A DNA stretch of 64,000 nt from Pseudomonas sp. RIT623 (GCF_004519305.1 NZ_SOZA01000008.1:62001-126000), one strand, 5' to 3'. Counted from the stretch's first letter, positions 53,916 through 63,744 are shown. A program made the numbers and translations. The notes: generated from the letters alone by a model not told the origin.

Positions 53916-56240
53916 ATGAGCGAAGAAGAACATATCAAAAGTTACAACGGCCCGGCCGCCGGCTGGGGCGCGCTGATGAGCGTGACCAAGGCCTGGCTGG
54001 GCAGCGAGAATGCGGTCAAGAACGTCCGTGCGATGCTCAAGACCAACCAGAACAGCGGTTTCGACTGCCCCGGCTGCGCCTGGGGCGAGTCGCCCGAAAA
54101 CGGCATGGTCAAGTTCTGCGAAAACGGCGCCAAGGCGGTCAACTGGGAAGCCACCGGTCGCTCGGTCGACCCGGATTTCTTCGCCCGTTATAGTGTCAGC
54201 GCCTTGCTCGAACAAAGCGACTACTGGCTCGAATACCAGGGCCGCCTGACCCATCCGATGCGCTACGACGCCAGCACCGACCACTATGTCGAGATCAGCT
54301 GGGACGAAGCCTTCGCCCTGGTGGCCCGCCACCTCAACGGCCTGGCTTCGCCCGACCAGGCCGAGTTCTACACCTCTGGCCGAGCGAGCAACGAGGCGGC
54401 CTACCTGTACCAGCTGTTCGTGCGCAGCTTCGGCACCAACAACTTCCCCGACTGCTCGAACATGTGCCACGAAGCCAGCGGCCTGGGCATGGGCGATACC
54501 CTGGGCGTGGGCAAAGGCACCGTGGTGTTCCATGACCTGGAAGAAGCCGACGCGATCTTCGTCATCGGCCAGAACCCCGGCACCAACCACCCTCGCATGC
54601 TCGAACCGCTGCGCGAAGCGGTGGAGCGGGGCGCCCAGGTGATCTGTTTCAACCCGCTCAAGGAGCGCGGCCTGGAGCGCTTCCAGCACCCGCAACACCC
54701 GTTCGAGATGCTCAGCAACGGTTCCGAACCCACCAATACCGCGTACTTCCGCCCGGCCCTGGGCGGCGACATGGCAGTGCTGCGCGGCATGGCCAAGTTC
54801 CTCTTGCAGTGGGAGCGCGAAGCCCAGGCCAACGGCATGCCGGCGGTGTTCGACCATGCCTTCATCAAGGCCCACACCAGCGGGATGGACGCCTACCTGG
54901 CCCAGGTCGACGCTACCTCATGGGAACATATCGTCGAGCAGTCCGGGCTGAGCCTGGCCGAGATCGAGCTGGCCGCGCGCATGTACCGCAAGGCCGAACG
55001 GGTGATCATGTGCTGGGCCATGGGCGTCACCCAGCATCGCCATTCGGTGCCGACCGTGCAGGAAATCGTCAACCTGCAACTGCTGCGCGGCAACGTCGGC
55101 CGACCTGGCGCCGGCCTGTCGCCGGTGCGTGGCCACAGTAACGTGCAGGGCGATCGCACCATGGGCATCGACGAGAAGCCGCCTGCCTGGTTGCTGGACA
55201 ACCTCGAGAAGCGCTTCGCCATCGACGCACCGCGCGGCCACGGCCACAACGCCGTGCTGGCGATCCAGGCCATGGAAGAAAAGCGCGCCAAGGTGTTCAT
55301 CGCCCTGGGCGGCAACTTTGCCCAGGCCACCCCGGACACCCCGCGTACCCATGCGGCGCTGCGCAACTGCGAGCTGACCGTGCACATCTCCACCAAGCTC
55401 AACCGCTCGCACCTGGTCACCGGCCGCGACGCCTTGATCCTGCCTTGCCTGGGCCGCACCGAGATCGACCTGCAGGCCGAAGGCCCGCAAGGCATCACCG
55501 TGGAAGATACCTTCAGCATGGTGCACATTTCCCACGGCCAGCTGAAACCACGCTCGCCGCTGTTGCGCTCGGAACCTGCGATCATCGCCGGCATGGCCAA
55601 GGCCACCCTCGGCGACCGGCCGATCGACTGGGACTGGACCGTGGCCGACTACGCGCGTATCCGCGACCTGATCGCCGACACTATCCCCGGTTTCACCGAC
55701 TTCAATACCCGCTTGCAGCACCCGGGTGGTTTCCACTTGGGCAACGCCGCCGCCGAGCGCGAGTGGAACACCGCCAGTGGCAAGGCCCAGTTCAGCGCCA
55801 CTGAACTGCCAGCGCAACTGGTCAACGAGGCGGTGCTGGCCCGTGGCGACAAGCCGGACCTGATCCTGCAGACCCTGCGCTCACACGACCAGTACAACAC
55901 CACCTTGTATGGCCTGGACGACCGTTACCGCGGGGTGTTCGGCCTGCGCGAAGTGGTGTTCGCCAACGAAGCGGACATCCGCCGCCTGGGCTTCGAGCCA
56001 GGCGAAAAGGTCGATCTGGTGTCGCTGTGGGAAGACGGTCTGGAGCGCCGGGTCAATGGCTTCACCCTGGTGGCCTACGACATTCCCGAGGGCCAGGCCG
56101 CGGCCTACTACCCGGAGACCAACCCGCTGGTGCCGCTGGAAAGCTACGGCGATCGCACCTTCACGCCGACCTCCAAGTTCGTCGCGATCAAGCTGGCCAA
56201 GGCGCAAGCCGACGGCCTGATCCACGCCGTCGCCGGCTGA
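53916..56240 (+). CDS. FdhF/YdeP-type bis-MGD molybdoenzyme (formate dehydrogenase-like)
   Basis: A 774-residue molybdopterin oxidoreductase of the FdhF/YdeP family. Cys51, Cys54 and Cys68 (DCPGC and FCENG) are candidates for an iron-sulphur ligand set. NMCHEASGLGMGDTLG contains the conserved Cys-His region near the metal. The DMSO-reductase-fold substrate and MGD motifs follow (GQNPGTNHPRM, WAMGVTQH, LLRGNVGRPGAGLSPVRGHSNVQGDRTMG). Members are assigned to formate oxidation or to acid or other stress, and the true substrate is uncertain. No separate beta or gamma subunit is present. It sits just before cioAB, so electrons may go to the quinol pool. ATG 53916 has AAGGG upstream. Confidence 0.88.
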   Translation: MSEEEHIKSYNGPAAGWGALMSVTKAWLGSENAVKNVRAMLKTNQNSGFDCPGCAWGESPENGMVKFCENGAKAVNWEATGRSVDPDFFARYSVSALLEQSDYWLEYQGRLTHPMRYDASTDHYVEISWDEAFALVARHLNGLASPDQAEFYTSGRASNEAAYLYQLFVRSFGTNNFPDCSNMCHEASGLGMGDTLGVGKGTVVFHDLEEADAIFVIGQNPGTNHPRMLEPLREAVERGAQVICFNPLKERGLERFQHPQHPFEMLSNGSEPTNTAYFRPALGGDMAVLRGMAKFLLQWEREAQANGMPAVFDHAFIKAHTSGMDAYLAQVDATSWEHIVEQSGLSLAEIELAARMYRKAERVIMCWAMGVTQHRHSVPTVQEIVNLQLLRGNVGRPGAGLSPVRGHSNVQGDRTMGIDEKPPAWLLDNLEKRFAIDAPRGHGHNAVLAIQAMEEKRAKVFIALGGNFAQATPDTPRTHAALRNCELTVHISTKLNRSHLVTGRDALILPCLGRTEIDLQAEGPQGITVEDTFSMVHISHGQLKPRSPLLRSEPAIIAGMAKATLGDRPIDWDWTVADYARIRDLIADTIPGFTDFNTRLQHPGGFHLGNAAAEREWNTASGKAQFSATELPAQLVNEAVLARGDKPDLILQTLRSHDQYNTTLYGLDDRYRGVFGLREVVFANEADIRRLGFEPGEKVDLVSLWEDGLERRVNGFTLVAYDIPEGQAAAYYPETNPLVPLESYGDRTFTPTSKFVAIKLAKAQADGLIHAVAG

Positions 56241-56322
56241 GCCTTCACTTCCTTCATTCATCGACTGCGGCTCCCCGGGCTTAACTCGCCCGTGGGCGCC
56301 GCCTGTCCACAAGGATATTGTC

Positions 56323-57714
56323 ATGTCGAATCTGGGTGCGCTGGACCTGGCGCGGCTTCAATTCGCCTTCACGGTCTCGTTTCACATCATTTTCCCGGCC
56401 ATCACCATCGGCCTGGCCAGTTTCCTGGCCGTGCTCGAAGGTTGCTGGCTGAAAACCCACAATGCGGTATACAAGGACCTGTACAAGTTCTGGTCGAAGA
56501 TCTTCGCCGTCAACTTCGGCATGGGCGTGGTCTCGGGCCTGGTCATGGCGTACGAGTTCGGCACCAACTGGGCGCGTTTCTCCGACTTCGCCGGCAGCGT
56601 CACCGGGCCGCTGCTCACCTACGAGGTGCTCACCGCGTTCTTCCTCGAGGCCGGTTTCCTCGGCGTGATGCTGTTCGGCTGGGACCGTGTCGGGCGCAAG
56701 CTGCACTTCTTCGCCACGGTGATGGTGGCTATCGGCACGCTGATCTCGATGTTCTGGATCCTGTCCTCGAACAGCTGGATGCAAACCCCGCAGGGCATCG
56801 AGATCGTCGATGGCCGGGTGGTGCCGCTGGACTGGTTCAAGATCGTCTTCAACCCGTCGTTCCCGTACCGCCTGGCGCACATGGCGCTGGCCGCGTTCCT
56901 CTCCACCGCGTTCTTCGTCTCGGCCTCCGCCGCCTGGCACCTGCTGCGCGGGCGCAACACGCCGCAGATCCGCAAGATGCTGTCGATGGGCATGTGGATG
57001 ATCCTGGTCGCTACCCCGGTACAGGTGGTGGTCGGCGATGCCCACGGCCTGAATACCCTGGAGCACCAGCCGGCGAAGATCGCCGCCATCGAAGGGCACT
57101 GGGAGAACAAACCGGGCGAGGCGTCGCCGCTGGTGCTGTTCGGCCTGCCGGACATGGCCGCCGAGACCACCCGCTACAGCCTCGAGGTGCCATACCTGGG
57201 CAGCCTGATCCTGACCCATAGCCTGGACAAGCAGATCCCGGCGCTCAAGAGCTTCGCCAAGGAAGACCGGCCCAATTCGACCATCGTGTTCTGGAGCTTC
57301 CGGGTGATGGCCGGGCTGGGCATGCTGATGCTCGCCTGTGCGCTGCTGGCCCTGGTGCTGCGCCGCAACGGCGCGCTGTATCGCAATCGCCTGTTCCTCT
57401 GGTTCGCCCTGCTGATGGGGCCGTCGGGGCTGATCGCCTTGCTGGCCGGCTGGTTCACCACCGAAGTGGGCCGCCAGCCCTGGGTGGTCTACGGCATGTT
57501 GCGCACCACCAACGCCGCGTCCAACCACAGCGCCGCGCAGATGAGCCTGACCCTGGCGCTGTTCGTGCTCATCTACTTCTCGGTATTCACCGTGGGGATC
57601 GGCTACATGATGCGCCTGGTGCGCAAGGGCCCGGTCGCGCACGAGCAACTGCCGAGCCCCGAACAACCGGAATCGCTGGCCACCGCGCGTCGCCCGCTGT
57701 CCGTCGCCGACTGA
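56323..57714 (+). CDS. cioA: Cyanide-insensitive quinol oxidase subunit I
   Basis: A 463-residue cytochrome bd-type subunit I. LARLQFAFTVSFHIIFPAITIGLA at the start, the haem-ligand His near residue 21, MAYEFGTNWARF, and GRQPWVVYGMLRT near the C terminus are diagnostic. The loop between helices 6 and 7 is short, which fits the cyanide-insensitive (CIO) type of pseudomonads rather than the E. coli long-Q-loop type. It starts 83 bases after the fdh gene and 15 bases before cioB. A quinol oxidase next to a possible formate dehydrogenase would complete a short respiratory chain. Confidence 0.93.
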   Translation: MSNLGALDLARLQFAFTVSFHIIFPAITIGLASFLAVLEGCWLKTHNAVYKDLYKFWSKIFAVNFGMGVVSGLVMAYEFGTNWARFSDFAGSVTGPLLTYEVLTAFFLEAGFLGVMLFGWDRVGRKLHFFATVMVAIGTLISMFWILSSNSWMQTPQGIEIVDGRVVPLDWFKIVFNPSFPYRLAHMALAAFLSTAFFVSASAAWHLLRGRNTPQIRKMLSMGMWMILVATPVQVVVGDAHGLNTLEHQPAKIAAIEGHWENKPGEASPLVLFGLPDMAAETTRYSLEVPYLGSLILTHSLDKQIPALKSFAKEDRPNSTIVFWSFRVMAGLGMLMLACALLALVLRRNGALYRNRLFLWFALLMGPSGLIALLAGWFTTEVGRQPWVVYGMLRTTNAASNHSAAQMSLTLALFVLIYFSVFTVGIGYMMRLVRKGPVAHEQLPSPEQPESLATARRPLSVAD

Positions 57715-57728
57715 GAAGGAGCTGAACA

Positions 57729-58745
57729 ATGACGATTCAAGGTATCGACCTGTCGATCATCTGGGGCGTGATCATCGCCTTCGGCCTGATGATGTACGTG
57801 ATCATGGACGGTTTCGACCTGGGCCTGGGGATTCTCTTCCCACTGATCAGCGACTCGCGCGAGCGCGACGTGATGATGAACACCGTGGCCCCGGTGTGGG
57901 ACGGCAACGAAACCTGGGCGGTGCTCGGCGCGGCGGCGCTGTATGGTGCCTTCCCGCTGGCCTACTCGGTGATCCTCGAGGCGCTGTACCTGCCCTTGGT
58001 GCTGGTGCTGGCCGGGCTGATCTTCCGCGGCGTGGCCTTCGAGTTCCGCTTCAAGGCCGAGGCGCACAAGCGCCACTGGTGGGACAAGGCGTTCATCGGC
58101 GGCTCGGTGCTGGCGACCTTCTTCCAGGGCGTGGCCATCGGCACCTACATCTCCGGCATCCCGGTGCTCGACCGCCAGTTCGCCGGCTCCGGCTGGGACT
58201 GGCTGGCACCGTTCCCGCTGTTCTGCGGCGTCGGCCTGCTGCTCACCTATGCGCTGCTGGGCAGCACCTGGCTGCTGATCAAGACCGATGGCATGCTCGA
58301 GGCGCGCATGCGCCATTACAGCCGGCCGCTGACCTACGCCCTGGCCGCGGTGATCGTGGTGATCTGCGCCTGGACCGCCTGGCTGCATGACGACATCGCC
58401 CAGCGCTGGTTCGGTGCCAGCCACTGGCTGCGCTCGGCGTTGATCGCGGTACTGGCCGTGGTGGCGGTGGTGATGATCCAGAAAGCGCTGCGCAAGCGTC
58501 ACTCGCACTTGCCGTTCATGGCCGTGGTGGGGTTGGTGTTCCTGGGCTACCTGGGGCTGGCGATCAGCATCTGGCCGAATATCGTGCCACCGGCGCTGAC
58601 CCTGTGGCAGGCGGCGGCGCCGCTGACCAGCCAGCTGTTCGCGCTGATCGGTGCGCTGTTCATCATCCCGATCATCCTGGCCTACACCTTCTGGAGCTAC
58701 CACGTGTTCCGCGGCAAGGTGCTGCCGGGGGACGCTTACCACTGA
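57729..58745 (+). CDS. cioB: Cyanide-insensitive quinol oxidase subunit II
   Basis: A 338-residue CydB/CioB subunit with eight or nine hydrophobic segments. GVIIAFGLMMYVIMDGFDLGLGILFPLI at the N terminus and APVWDGNETWAVLGAAALYGAFPLAYS are diagnostic. It has AGAAGGAG before the ATG and 15 bases between it and cioA. No small CydX-type subunit frame is seen downstream, and a strong terminator follows directly. Confidence 0.93.
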   Translation: MTIQGIDLSIIWGVIIAFGLMMYVIMDGFDLGLGILFPLISDSRERDVMMNTVAPVWDGNETWAVLGAAALYGAFPLAYSVILEALYLPLVLVLAGLIFRGVAFEFRFKAEAHKRHWWDKAFIGGSVLATFFQGVAIGTYISGIPVLDRQFAGSGWDWLAPFPLFCGVGLLLTYALLGSTWLLIKTDGMLEARMRHYSRPLTYALAAVIVVICAWTAWLHDDIAQRWFGASHWLRSALIAVLAVVAVVMIQKALRKRHSHLPFMAVVGLVFLGYLGLAISIWPNIVPPALTLWQAAAPLTSQLFALIGALFIIPIILAYTFWSYHVFRGKVLPGDAYH

Positions 58746-58760
58746 GTGCCGATATCAGCG

Positions 58761-58786
58761 AGAGGGCCGCGATGCGGCCCTCTTTT
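58761..58786 (+). terminator. Intrinsic terminator of cioAB
   Basis: A perfect 10-bp stem AGAGGGCCGC-GAT-GCGGCCCTCT followed by TTTG, 15 bases after the cioB stop codon. Confidence 0.88.
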
Positions 58787-58813
58787 GTGCGCGCAAAGTG
58801 CGGTTTGATTGCA

Positions 58814-58833
58814 AGGAGTACTTATGTACTCCT
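58814..58833. repeat. Short perfect hairpin ahead of the RHS gene
   Basis: AGGAGTAC-TTAT-GTACTCCT, a perfect 8-bp stem with a 4-base loop, about 110 bases upstream of the RHS start. It could be an operator or a leader hairpin that sequesters an AGGAG sequence. No T-run follows. Confidence 0.4.
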
Positions 58834-58945
58834 CGTGATCATGGCCACCTCTTCGCCATTGCGTGATGCTCTGCCACCCTGAGCTGAAAGGCCTGATCTA
58901 TAGTCTTTGCTACCTGGCCAAGCTGAGATCAGCAGGGAGAAAGCC

Positions 58946-61789
58946 GTGAGCGCACAGGTCTTCCACAACACACCGTCAGTCACCGTGTCGGACAACCGTG
59001 GCCTGCCTGTTCGGCACATCACTTTCCATCGCCACCCCGATACCCCGCTGGCAGGCCAGGCGCGTATCACGCGTGAGAGCCGCGACGCCCGAGGTTTTCT
59101 GCGCAGCAGTGGCGATCCACGTCTGCACGACAAAGGCCTGAGCAATTTCATTCACACCACCGACCTGCAAGGTAACGACCTGCGCCGCCAAAGCGTCGAC
59201 GCAGGCACCACGCTGGCCTTGACTGACACGGCGGGCCGGCCGTTGTTCGAGGTAAGCAATATAGGCGGCGACGAGGCACTGACCCTGGATGATCGCGCCC
59301 AAGCGGTCAACCGGACATTCGAGTACGAGCCGCCAGCACAGGCTGGTCGACTCATCGCCATCAAGGAGCAGATCGCCGCCGCGCCAGCGCGTATTACCGA
59401 GCGCGTGCTCTACGCCAACAACAGCGAGACGCACAAGAACCGCAACGTCGCTGGCCTTCCCGCCAGCCGCTACGATACGGCGGGGTTGGAAACCCTCGAC
59501 AACGCGGCACTGACAGGGGCTGTACTGTCGCTGAGCCGACGGTTGCTGAAGGATGGCGAAAACGCCGACACCGTGGCCGACTGGCAAGGGCGAGACAGTA
59601 CCGCCTGGGAGACCCTGCTGGCCCCCGACACCTACACCACGCTCAGCGAAACCGACGCCACCGGCGTGGCGCTGGGCAGCATCGATGCCGCTGGGCATCG
59701 CCAACACTTGCGCTACAACGTGGCAGGCCAGCTAGCGCAAAGCTGGCTGACCGTCAAAGGTGGGGCAGCGCAGGCCATCGTGAAATCCGTGAGCTACAGC
59801 GCCGCTGGGCAAAAGATGCGCGAGCTGCATGGCAATGGCGTGGTCACGACCTATGCCTACCAACCGCGCACGCAACGCCTGGTCGCGATCCGCAGCGAAC
59901 GCCTGGCTGCGCGGGCCAAGGTGCTGCAGGAACTGCGTTACCTTTACGATCCAGTTGGCAACGTGCTTAACATCAGCGACGCTGCGCAACACGCACGCTT
60001 CTGGCATAACCAGAAACTGCTCCCCGAGCGACTGTATCGCTACGACAGTCTCTATCAACTGGTCTGGGCCAAAGGTCGGGAAATGGCTGGCCGTGGCATG
60101 CAAGGCGTCACCCTGCCTCCGGCGACCGTGCCCATTCCCACCGACAGTAGCGCCTACACCGGTTACGAACGTAGCTACCACTACGACAATGCAGGCAATC
60201 TGACGCGAATTAGGCATAGCCCGGCAGTCGGTGATGGTTACACCCTCGACCTCACCGTCAGCGATAGCAGCAACCGAGCCGTCATCAGCGCGTTGACCGA
60301 AGACCCGGCCCTGGTGAACGGCTTGTTCCTGCCGGGTGGCCAGCAATGCGTGCTGCAGCCAGGCCAGACGCTGCGTTGGACGCCACGCCAGACCTTGTTG
60401 CAGGTGACACCCATACGCCGTGAGGAGGGTGTCGATGACGCCGAGAGCTATCGCTATACCCGTGACAATCAACGCATCAGCAAGGTGAGCGTGCACAGTA
60501 ACGCGAGTAGCCAACGAACCCGGCGAACGCTCTACCTTGAGGGGCTGGAGCTGCACGCCACGACCAGTGACGACAAGCCCGTTGAGAACCTGCAGGTAAT
60601 CACGGTGGGTCAGCCGGGCAGGGCGCAGGTGAGGGTGCTGCATTGGACATGGGGCAAGCCAGAGGGCGTTGTCAACGATCAGGCGCGCTACAGCTTCGAT
60701 GATCTGTTGGGCAGCAGCGCGTTGGAGCTGGATGAACACGGTCAGGTGATCAGTCAGGAGGAATATTTCCCCTATGGCGGTACCGCTGTGTGGGCCACGC
60801 GCAGTGAGGTCGAGGCAAGCTACAAGACACTGCGCTACTCCGGCAAGGAACAGGATGCAAGCGGGCTTTATTATTACGGTTACCGCTACTACCAACATTG
60901 GGCGGGGCGTTGGCTCAGTGCGGACCCAGCAGGGACCGTAGACGGGCTCAACCTCTATCGTATGGTCAGGAATAACCCCGTGTCTGGATATGATAATGAT
61001 GGATTCATGTGGCGGGCTGCAGCCAGTGGAACCGCGGCTGTCGGCATGCTGGCCTATGAAGGCTACAAGCAATCACAAACCCGAGCTGAACCCGTCCAGT
61101 CCTCCACCAACACGTTTGGAAATCAAAGAATTCATGAATTTAACAAGGCACAAACTAAGCGGCAGAATGAGCGTACTGTCCTTGGACAAGTAAAAGAGAA
61201 TCTTTCCGGCCGAGGTGAGGTTGCGAAAAATTTACTGGCCAAAGGTGAGTTGCCCGCACATGAGTCACTGGTGCGGCACAAAGAGGATCTCTCGGCCCTG
61301 GCGGAATTCAGCCAGACCGGCAGCATAGATGAGCTGAATAAAACAAAATTGACCAAGGCGTATGCGTCAGACGTTGCTAACAACATCCCAGTGAGCATTA
61401 CTCAAGCCGTTAAAGGTTTTCGCACCGTTGCCTCAGTTACGCCAGAAGGGATGAACGAACTGAAAGAAGCGGCAGATAAAATGATGGAAACCACGAAATC
61501 TACAGTGCGTGTTGGCGCCTCGGTGGGGTTGGCCGGAAATGCCGTATTGATGGCAGCTAAAGTCGCCATACCTGGTGCAGCTATTCCCATTACGGTTGCT
61601 CAGGCGGTCTGGGCAGGGACCTCCGTCGGCAAGACTGTCAATCAGGTCAACGCGACAGTAAAAGAGCACATCGAAGACTCTCCATTCTCACATGAGACCC
61701 GAAAAGAAGCGCTTACCCAGATTAAAGAAATAAATGCATTGAACAGGCCAAAGCTACTGGGTGGAAACAAGGATTTCTTCAAGAAATGA
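58946..61789 (+). CDS. TccC-like RHS-repeat toxin with variable C-terminal domain
   Basis: A 947-residue RHS/YD-repeat protein of the Tc-toxin C-component type. The N terminus (NTPSVTVSDNRGLPVRHITFHRHPDTPLAG) matches TccC proteins. YD repeats fill the middle and the RHS core (YFPYGGTAVW...LRYSGKEQDASGLYYYGYRYY...GRWLSADPAGTVDGLNLYRMVRNNP) ends near residue 680. The remaining about 260 residues form the variable toxin part: helical, with a hydrophobic VGASVGLAGNAVLMAAKVAIPGAAIPITVAQAVWAG stretch and a Lys-rich end. They are clearly AT-richer than the core, a sign of domain exchange. The start is GTG 58946 with AGGGAG. No TcA, TcB or immunity gene is adjacent, so its delivery partner must lie elsewhere. 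Confidence 0.88.
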   Translation: MSAQVFHNTPSVTVSDNRGLPVRHITFHRHPDTPLAGQARITRESRDARGFLRSSGDPRLHDKGLSNFIHTTDLQGNDLRRQSVDAGTTLALTDTAGRPLFEVSNIGGDEALTLDDRAQAVNRTFEYEPPAQAGRLIAIKEQIAAAPARITERVLYANNSETHKNRNVAGLPASRYDTAGLETLDNAALTGAVLSLSRRLLKDGENADTVADWQGRDSTAWETLLAPDTYTTLSETDATGVALGSIDAAGHRQHLRYNVAGQLAQSWLTVKGGAAQAIVKSVSYSAAGQKMRELHGNGVVTTYAYQPRTQRLVAIRSERLAARAKVLQELRYLYDPVGNVLNISDAAQHARFWHNQKLLPERLYRYDSLYQLVWAKGREMAGRGMQGVTLPPATVPIPTDSSAYTGYERSYHYDNAGNLTRIRHSPAVGDGYTLDLTVSDSSNRAVISALTEDPALVNGLFLPGGQQCVLQPGQTLRWTPRQTLLQVTPIRREEGVDDAESYRYTRDNQRISKVSVHSNASSQRTRRTLYLEGLELHATTSDDKPVENLQVITVGQPGRAQVRVLHWTWGKPEGVVNDQARYSFDDLLGSSALELDEHGQVISQEEYFPYGGTAVWATRSEVEASYKTLRYSGKEQDASGLYYYGYRYYQHWAGRWLSADPAGTVDGLNLYRMVRNNPVSGYDNDGFMWRAAASGTAAVGMLAYEGYKQSQTRAEPVQSSTNTFGNQRIHEFNKAQTKRQNERTVLGQVKENLSGRGEVAKNLLAKGELPAHESLVRHKEDLSALAEFSQTGSIDELNKTKLTKAYASDVANNIPVSITQAVKGFRTVASVTPEGMNELKEAADKMMETTKSTVRVGASVGLAGNAVLMAAKVAIPGAAIPITVAQAVWAGTSVGKTVNQVNATVKEHIEDSPFSHETRKEALTQIKEINALNRPKLLGGNKDFFKK

Positions 61790-61828
61790 CGCCTTAAGCA
61801 CTGCGTCGTTGATGAACCCAGGCGCTAG

Positions 61829-61871
61829 TGTCCCGTCTCGGAAATACGTTCTCATTTGACGAGACAGGACA
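61829..61871. repeat. Inverted repeat after the RHS gene
   Basis: TGTCCCGTCTCG (61829-61840) and CGAGACAGGACA (61860-61871) are inverted with 11 of 12 matches and a 19-base loop, 40 bases after the RHS stop. The TGTC...GACA ends look like terminal repeats of an insertion sequence or a small non-autonomous remnant. No transposase is present. It may also act as a transcript end. Confidence 0.4.
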
Positions 61872-61992
61872 TTAGTTAGTCAGAGGTGCACGCGGTGCTA
61901 GGCACTGGCCGCCAGCGCGCTGCTGGCTGGCGTCGCGCATGAGCCGGATATACGCGCGGGCCACGACAATATACGGACTTCGCGTATCCTGC

Positions 61993-62898
61993 TTACTTTC
62001 TCGCCGTTTTGCCGCCGGGTACGTGCAGGTACGACATCACGCTTTCGGTGAGCTCGGTTGCCAGCCTGACCGCCTCCTTGTTACGGGCCATGACGCCTGC
62101 CACCAAGCCTTCGATCAAGGCCAGCACGGCCATGTTGGAACTGGTCATCACCGGATGATCGGCAGGCGCGTACAGCACATGATGGGCGATAGGTGCCAGG
62201 GGCGATGCCGGGGAGTCGGTGATCGCCAGGACCTTGGCCTTGCGCTCCATGGCAAAGCGCGACAGTTGCAGGGTGTCCTGGGAGTAGCGCGGCAGGGCAA
62301 TCGACAGCAGCACATCGGCCTCGCCGATCGCCGCCAGCCGGTAGGCGGCATTCTCGTTGCCGCCCTCCATGCTGATGGCGCAGGCGTCGCGGCAGAACGG
62401 GACCAGGGTCGAGGCCGCCAGACCGGCCAGGTAGACGCTGTTGCCAAAGCCCAGTACATAGACCTTGCGCGCGTTGATCAAGGTGTCGAGGAAGGCTTCG
62501 AAGGCTTCGACCTGGTTGATGCTGGCGGTGGTCGCCAGGTTGCTGCTGGCGCTCTGGATCTGCTCGTGCAGGCCAAATTCGCCGCCTGGGCGCTGGGCCA
62601 GTTCGTTGCGCAGCTTGTCCACTGGCGAGACCATCTGTTGCAAGGTCGCCACCAACTCGGCCTTCATGCCGCTGTAACCGCCCAGGTCGAGGGCCTTGGC
62701 CAGGCGATTGACCGCCGCCGGCGAGGTGGCGGTGGCCTGAGCCATGTCCTCGATGGTCAAGGTCGCGGCCTTGAGCGGGTGGCGCAGGATGTAGTCGGCG
62801 ACCTTGCGCAACGACGGTGGCAGGTTGCCCAGGCTCTCGGACAGTTTGCGCATCACCGGCGCGGTGTAGACCGTGGTGTTCTTCGAATGGCTGGACAT
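61993..62898 (-). CDS. RpiR/MurR-family regulator with SIS domain
   Basis: A 301-residue regulator. The N-terminal HTH_6 domain (LPPSLRKVADYILRHPLKAATLTIEDMAQATATSPAAVNRLAKALDLGGYSGMKAEL) is followed by a SIS sugar-phosphate-binding domain (VYVLGFGNSVYLAGLAASTLVPF...LSIALPRYSQDTLQLSRFA). Such proteins normally respond to phosphosugars or related metabolites. Here it precedes an amino-acid ABC ATPase and an AstE-like gene on the same strand and probably controls that uptake system. The gap to the ABC gene is 81 bases. Confidence 0.88.
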   Translation of the reverse strand: MSSHSKNTTVYTAPVMRKLSESLGNLPPSLRKVADYILRHPLKAATLTIEDMAQATATSPAAVNRLAKALDLGGYSGMKAELVATLQQMVSPVDKLRNELAQRPGGEFGLHEQIQSASSNLATTASINQVEAFEAFLDTLINARKVYVLGFGNSVYLAGLAASTLVPFCRDACAISMEGGNENAAYRLAAIGEADVLLSIALPRYSQDTLQLSRFAMERKAKVLAITDSPASPLAPIAHHVLYAPADHPVMTSSNMAVLALIEGLVAGVMARNKEAVRLATELTESVMSYLHVPGGKTARK

Positions 62899-62979
62899 CC
62901 GTTGCGAAGCTCCGTGAAAGATGGCCGACAGTGTATCCCAAGGCGCTGCGTGGCGGCCTGCCAGGCAGCGCCACGCACC

Positions 62980-63744
62980 TTACTTGAGGCTGCCGGCGAG
63001 GAACTGGCGCAAGCGCTCGGACCGCGGCCGGACCAGCACCTCCCGTGGGTGGCCGTGCTCCTCGACGACGCCCTGGTGGAGGAACAGCAACTGGTTGGAG
63101 ACTTCCCGGGCAAAGCCCATTTCGTGGGTGACTACGACCATGGTGCGGCCCTCCCGGGCCAAGTCCTGCATGACCTTGAGCACATCGCCGACCAGTTCCG
63201 GGTCGAGGGCCGAAGTGGGCTCGTCGAACAGCATCACCTCCGGTTCCATGGCCAGCGCCCGGGCGATCGCCACGCGCTGCTGCTCGCCGCCGGACATATG
63301 CGCTGGATAGGCGTCGCGGCGATGGCCGACGCCGACCTTGTCCAGATAATGCTCGGCCTTGTCACGGGCATCCTTGCGGTTGCTACCCAGTACCTGCACC
63401 GGGGCCTCCATGACGTTTTCCAGGGCACTCATGTGCGACCACAGGTTGAAATGCTGGAACACCATGCTCAGGCGCGCGCGCAGGCGCTGCAATTGCCGAG
63501 GGTCGGCGGCGCGCAGGCCGCCGCGCGGGCATTGGCGCAGCTTGAGCTGTTCGCCATTGACCAGGATCTGCCCGGCGCTGGGTTGCTCGAGCAGGTTGAT
63601 GCAGCGCAGGAAGGTGCTCTTGCCCGAGCCGCTGGAACCGATGATGCTGATCACATCGCCGGCGCCGGCCTGCAGGGAAACCCCTTTGAGCACCTGATGC
63701 GCGCCATAGCTTTTATGCAGGTCGTGTACGTGCAGTTTGGTCAT
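62980..63744 (-). CDS. Polar amino acid ABC transporter ATP-binding protein
   Basis: A 254-residue ABC ATPase of the HisP/GlnQ type. Walker A is GSSGSGKS near residue 36, the signature [14 protein letters not shown] near 150 (Met instead of the usual Leu), and Walker B plus the D-loop [18 protein letters not shown]. It would power uptake of a polar amino acid or an N-acyl amino acid together with permease and binding-protein genes outside the window. The adjacent AstE-like deacylase suggests an acylated amino acid as substrate. Confidence 0.93.
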   Translation of the reverse strand: MTKLHVHDLHKSYGAHQVLKGVSLQAGAGDVISIIGSSGSGKSTFLRCINLLEQPSAGQILVNGEQLKLRQCPRGGLRAADPRQLQRLRARLSMVFQHFNLWSHMSALENVMEAPVQVLGSNRKDARDKAEHYLDKVGVGHRRDAYPAHMSGGEQQRVAIARALAMEPEVMLFDEPTSALDPELVGDVLKVMQDLAREGRTMVVVTHEMGFAREVSNQLLFLHQGVVEEHGHPREVLVRPRSERLRQFLAGSLK

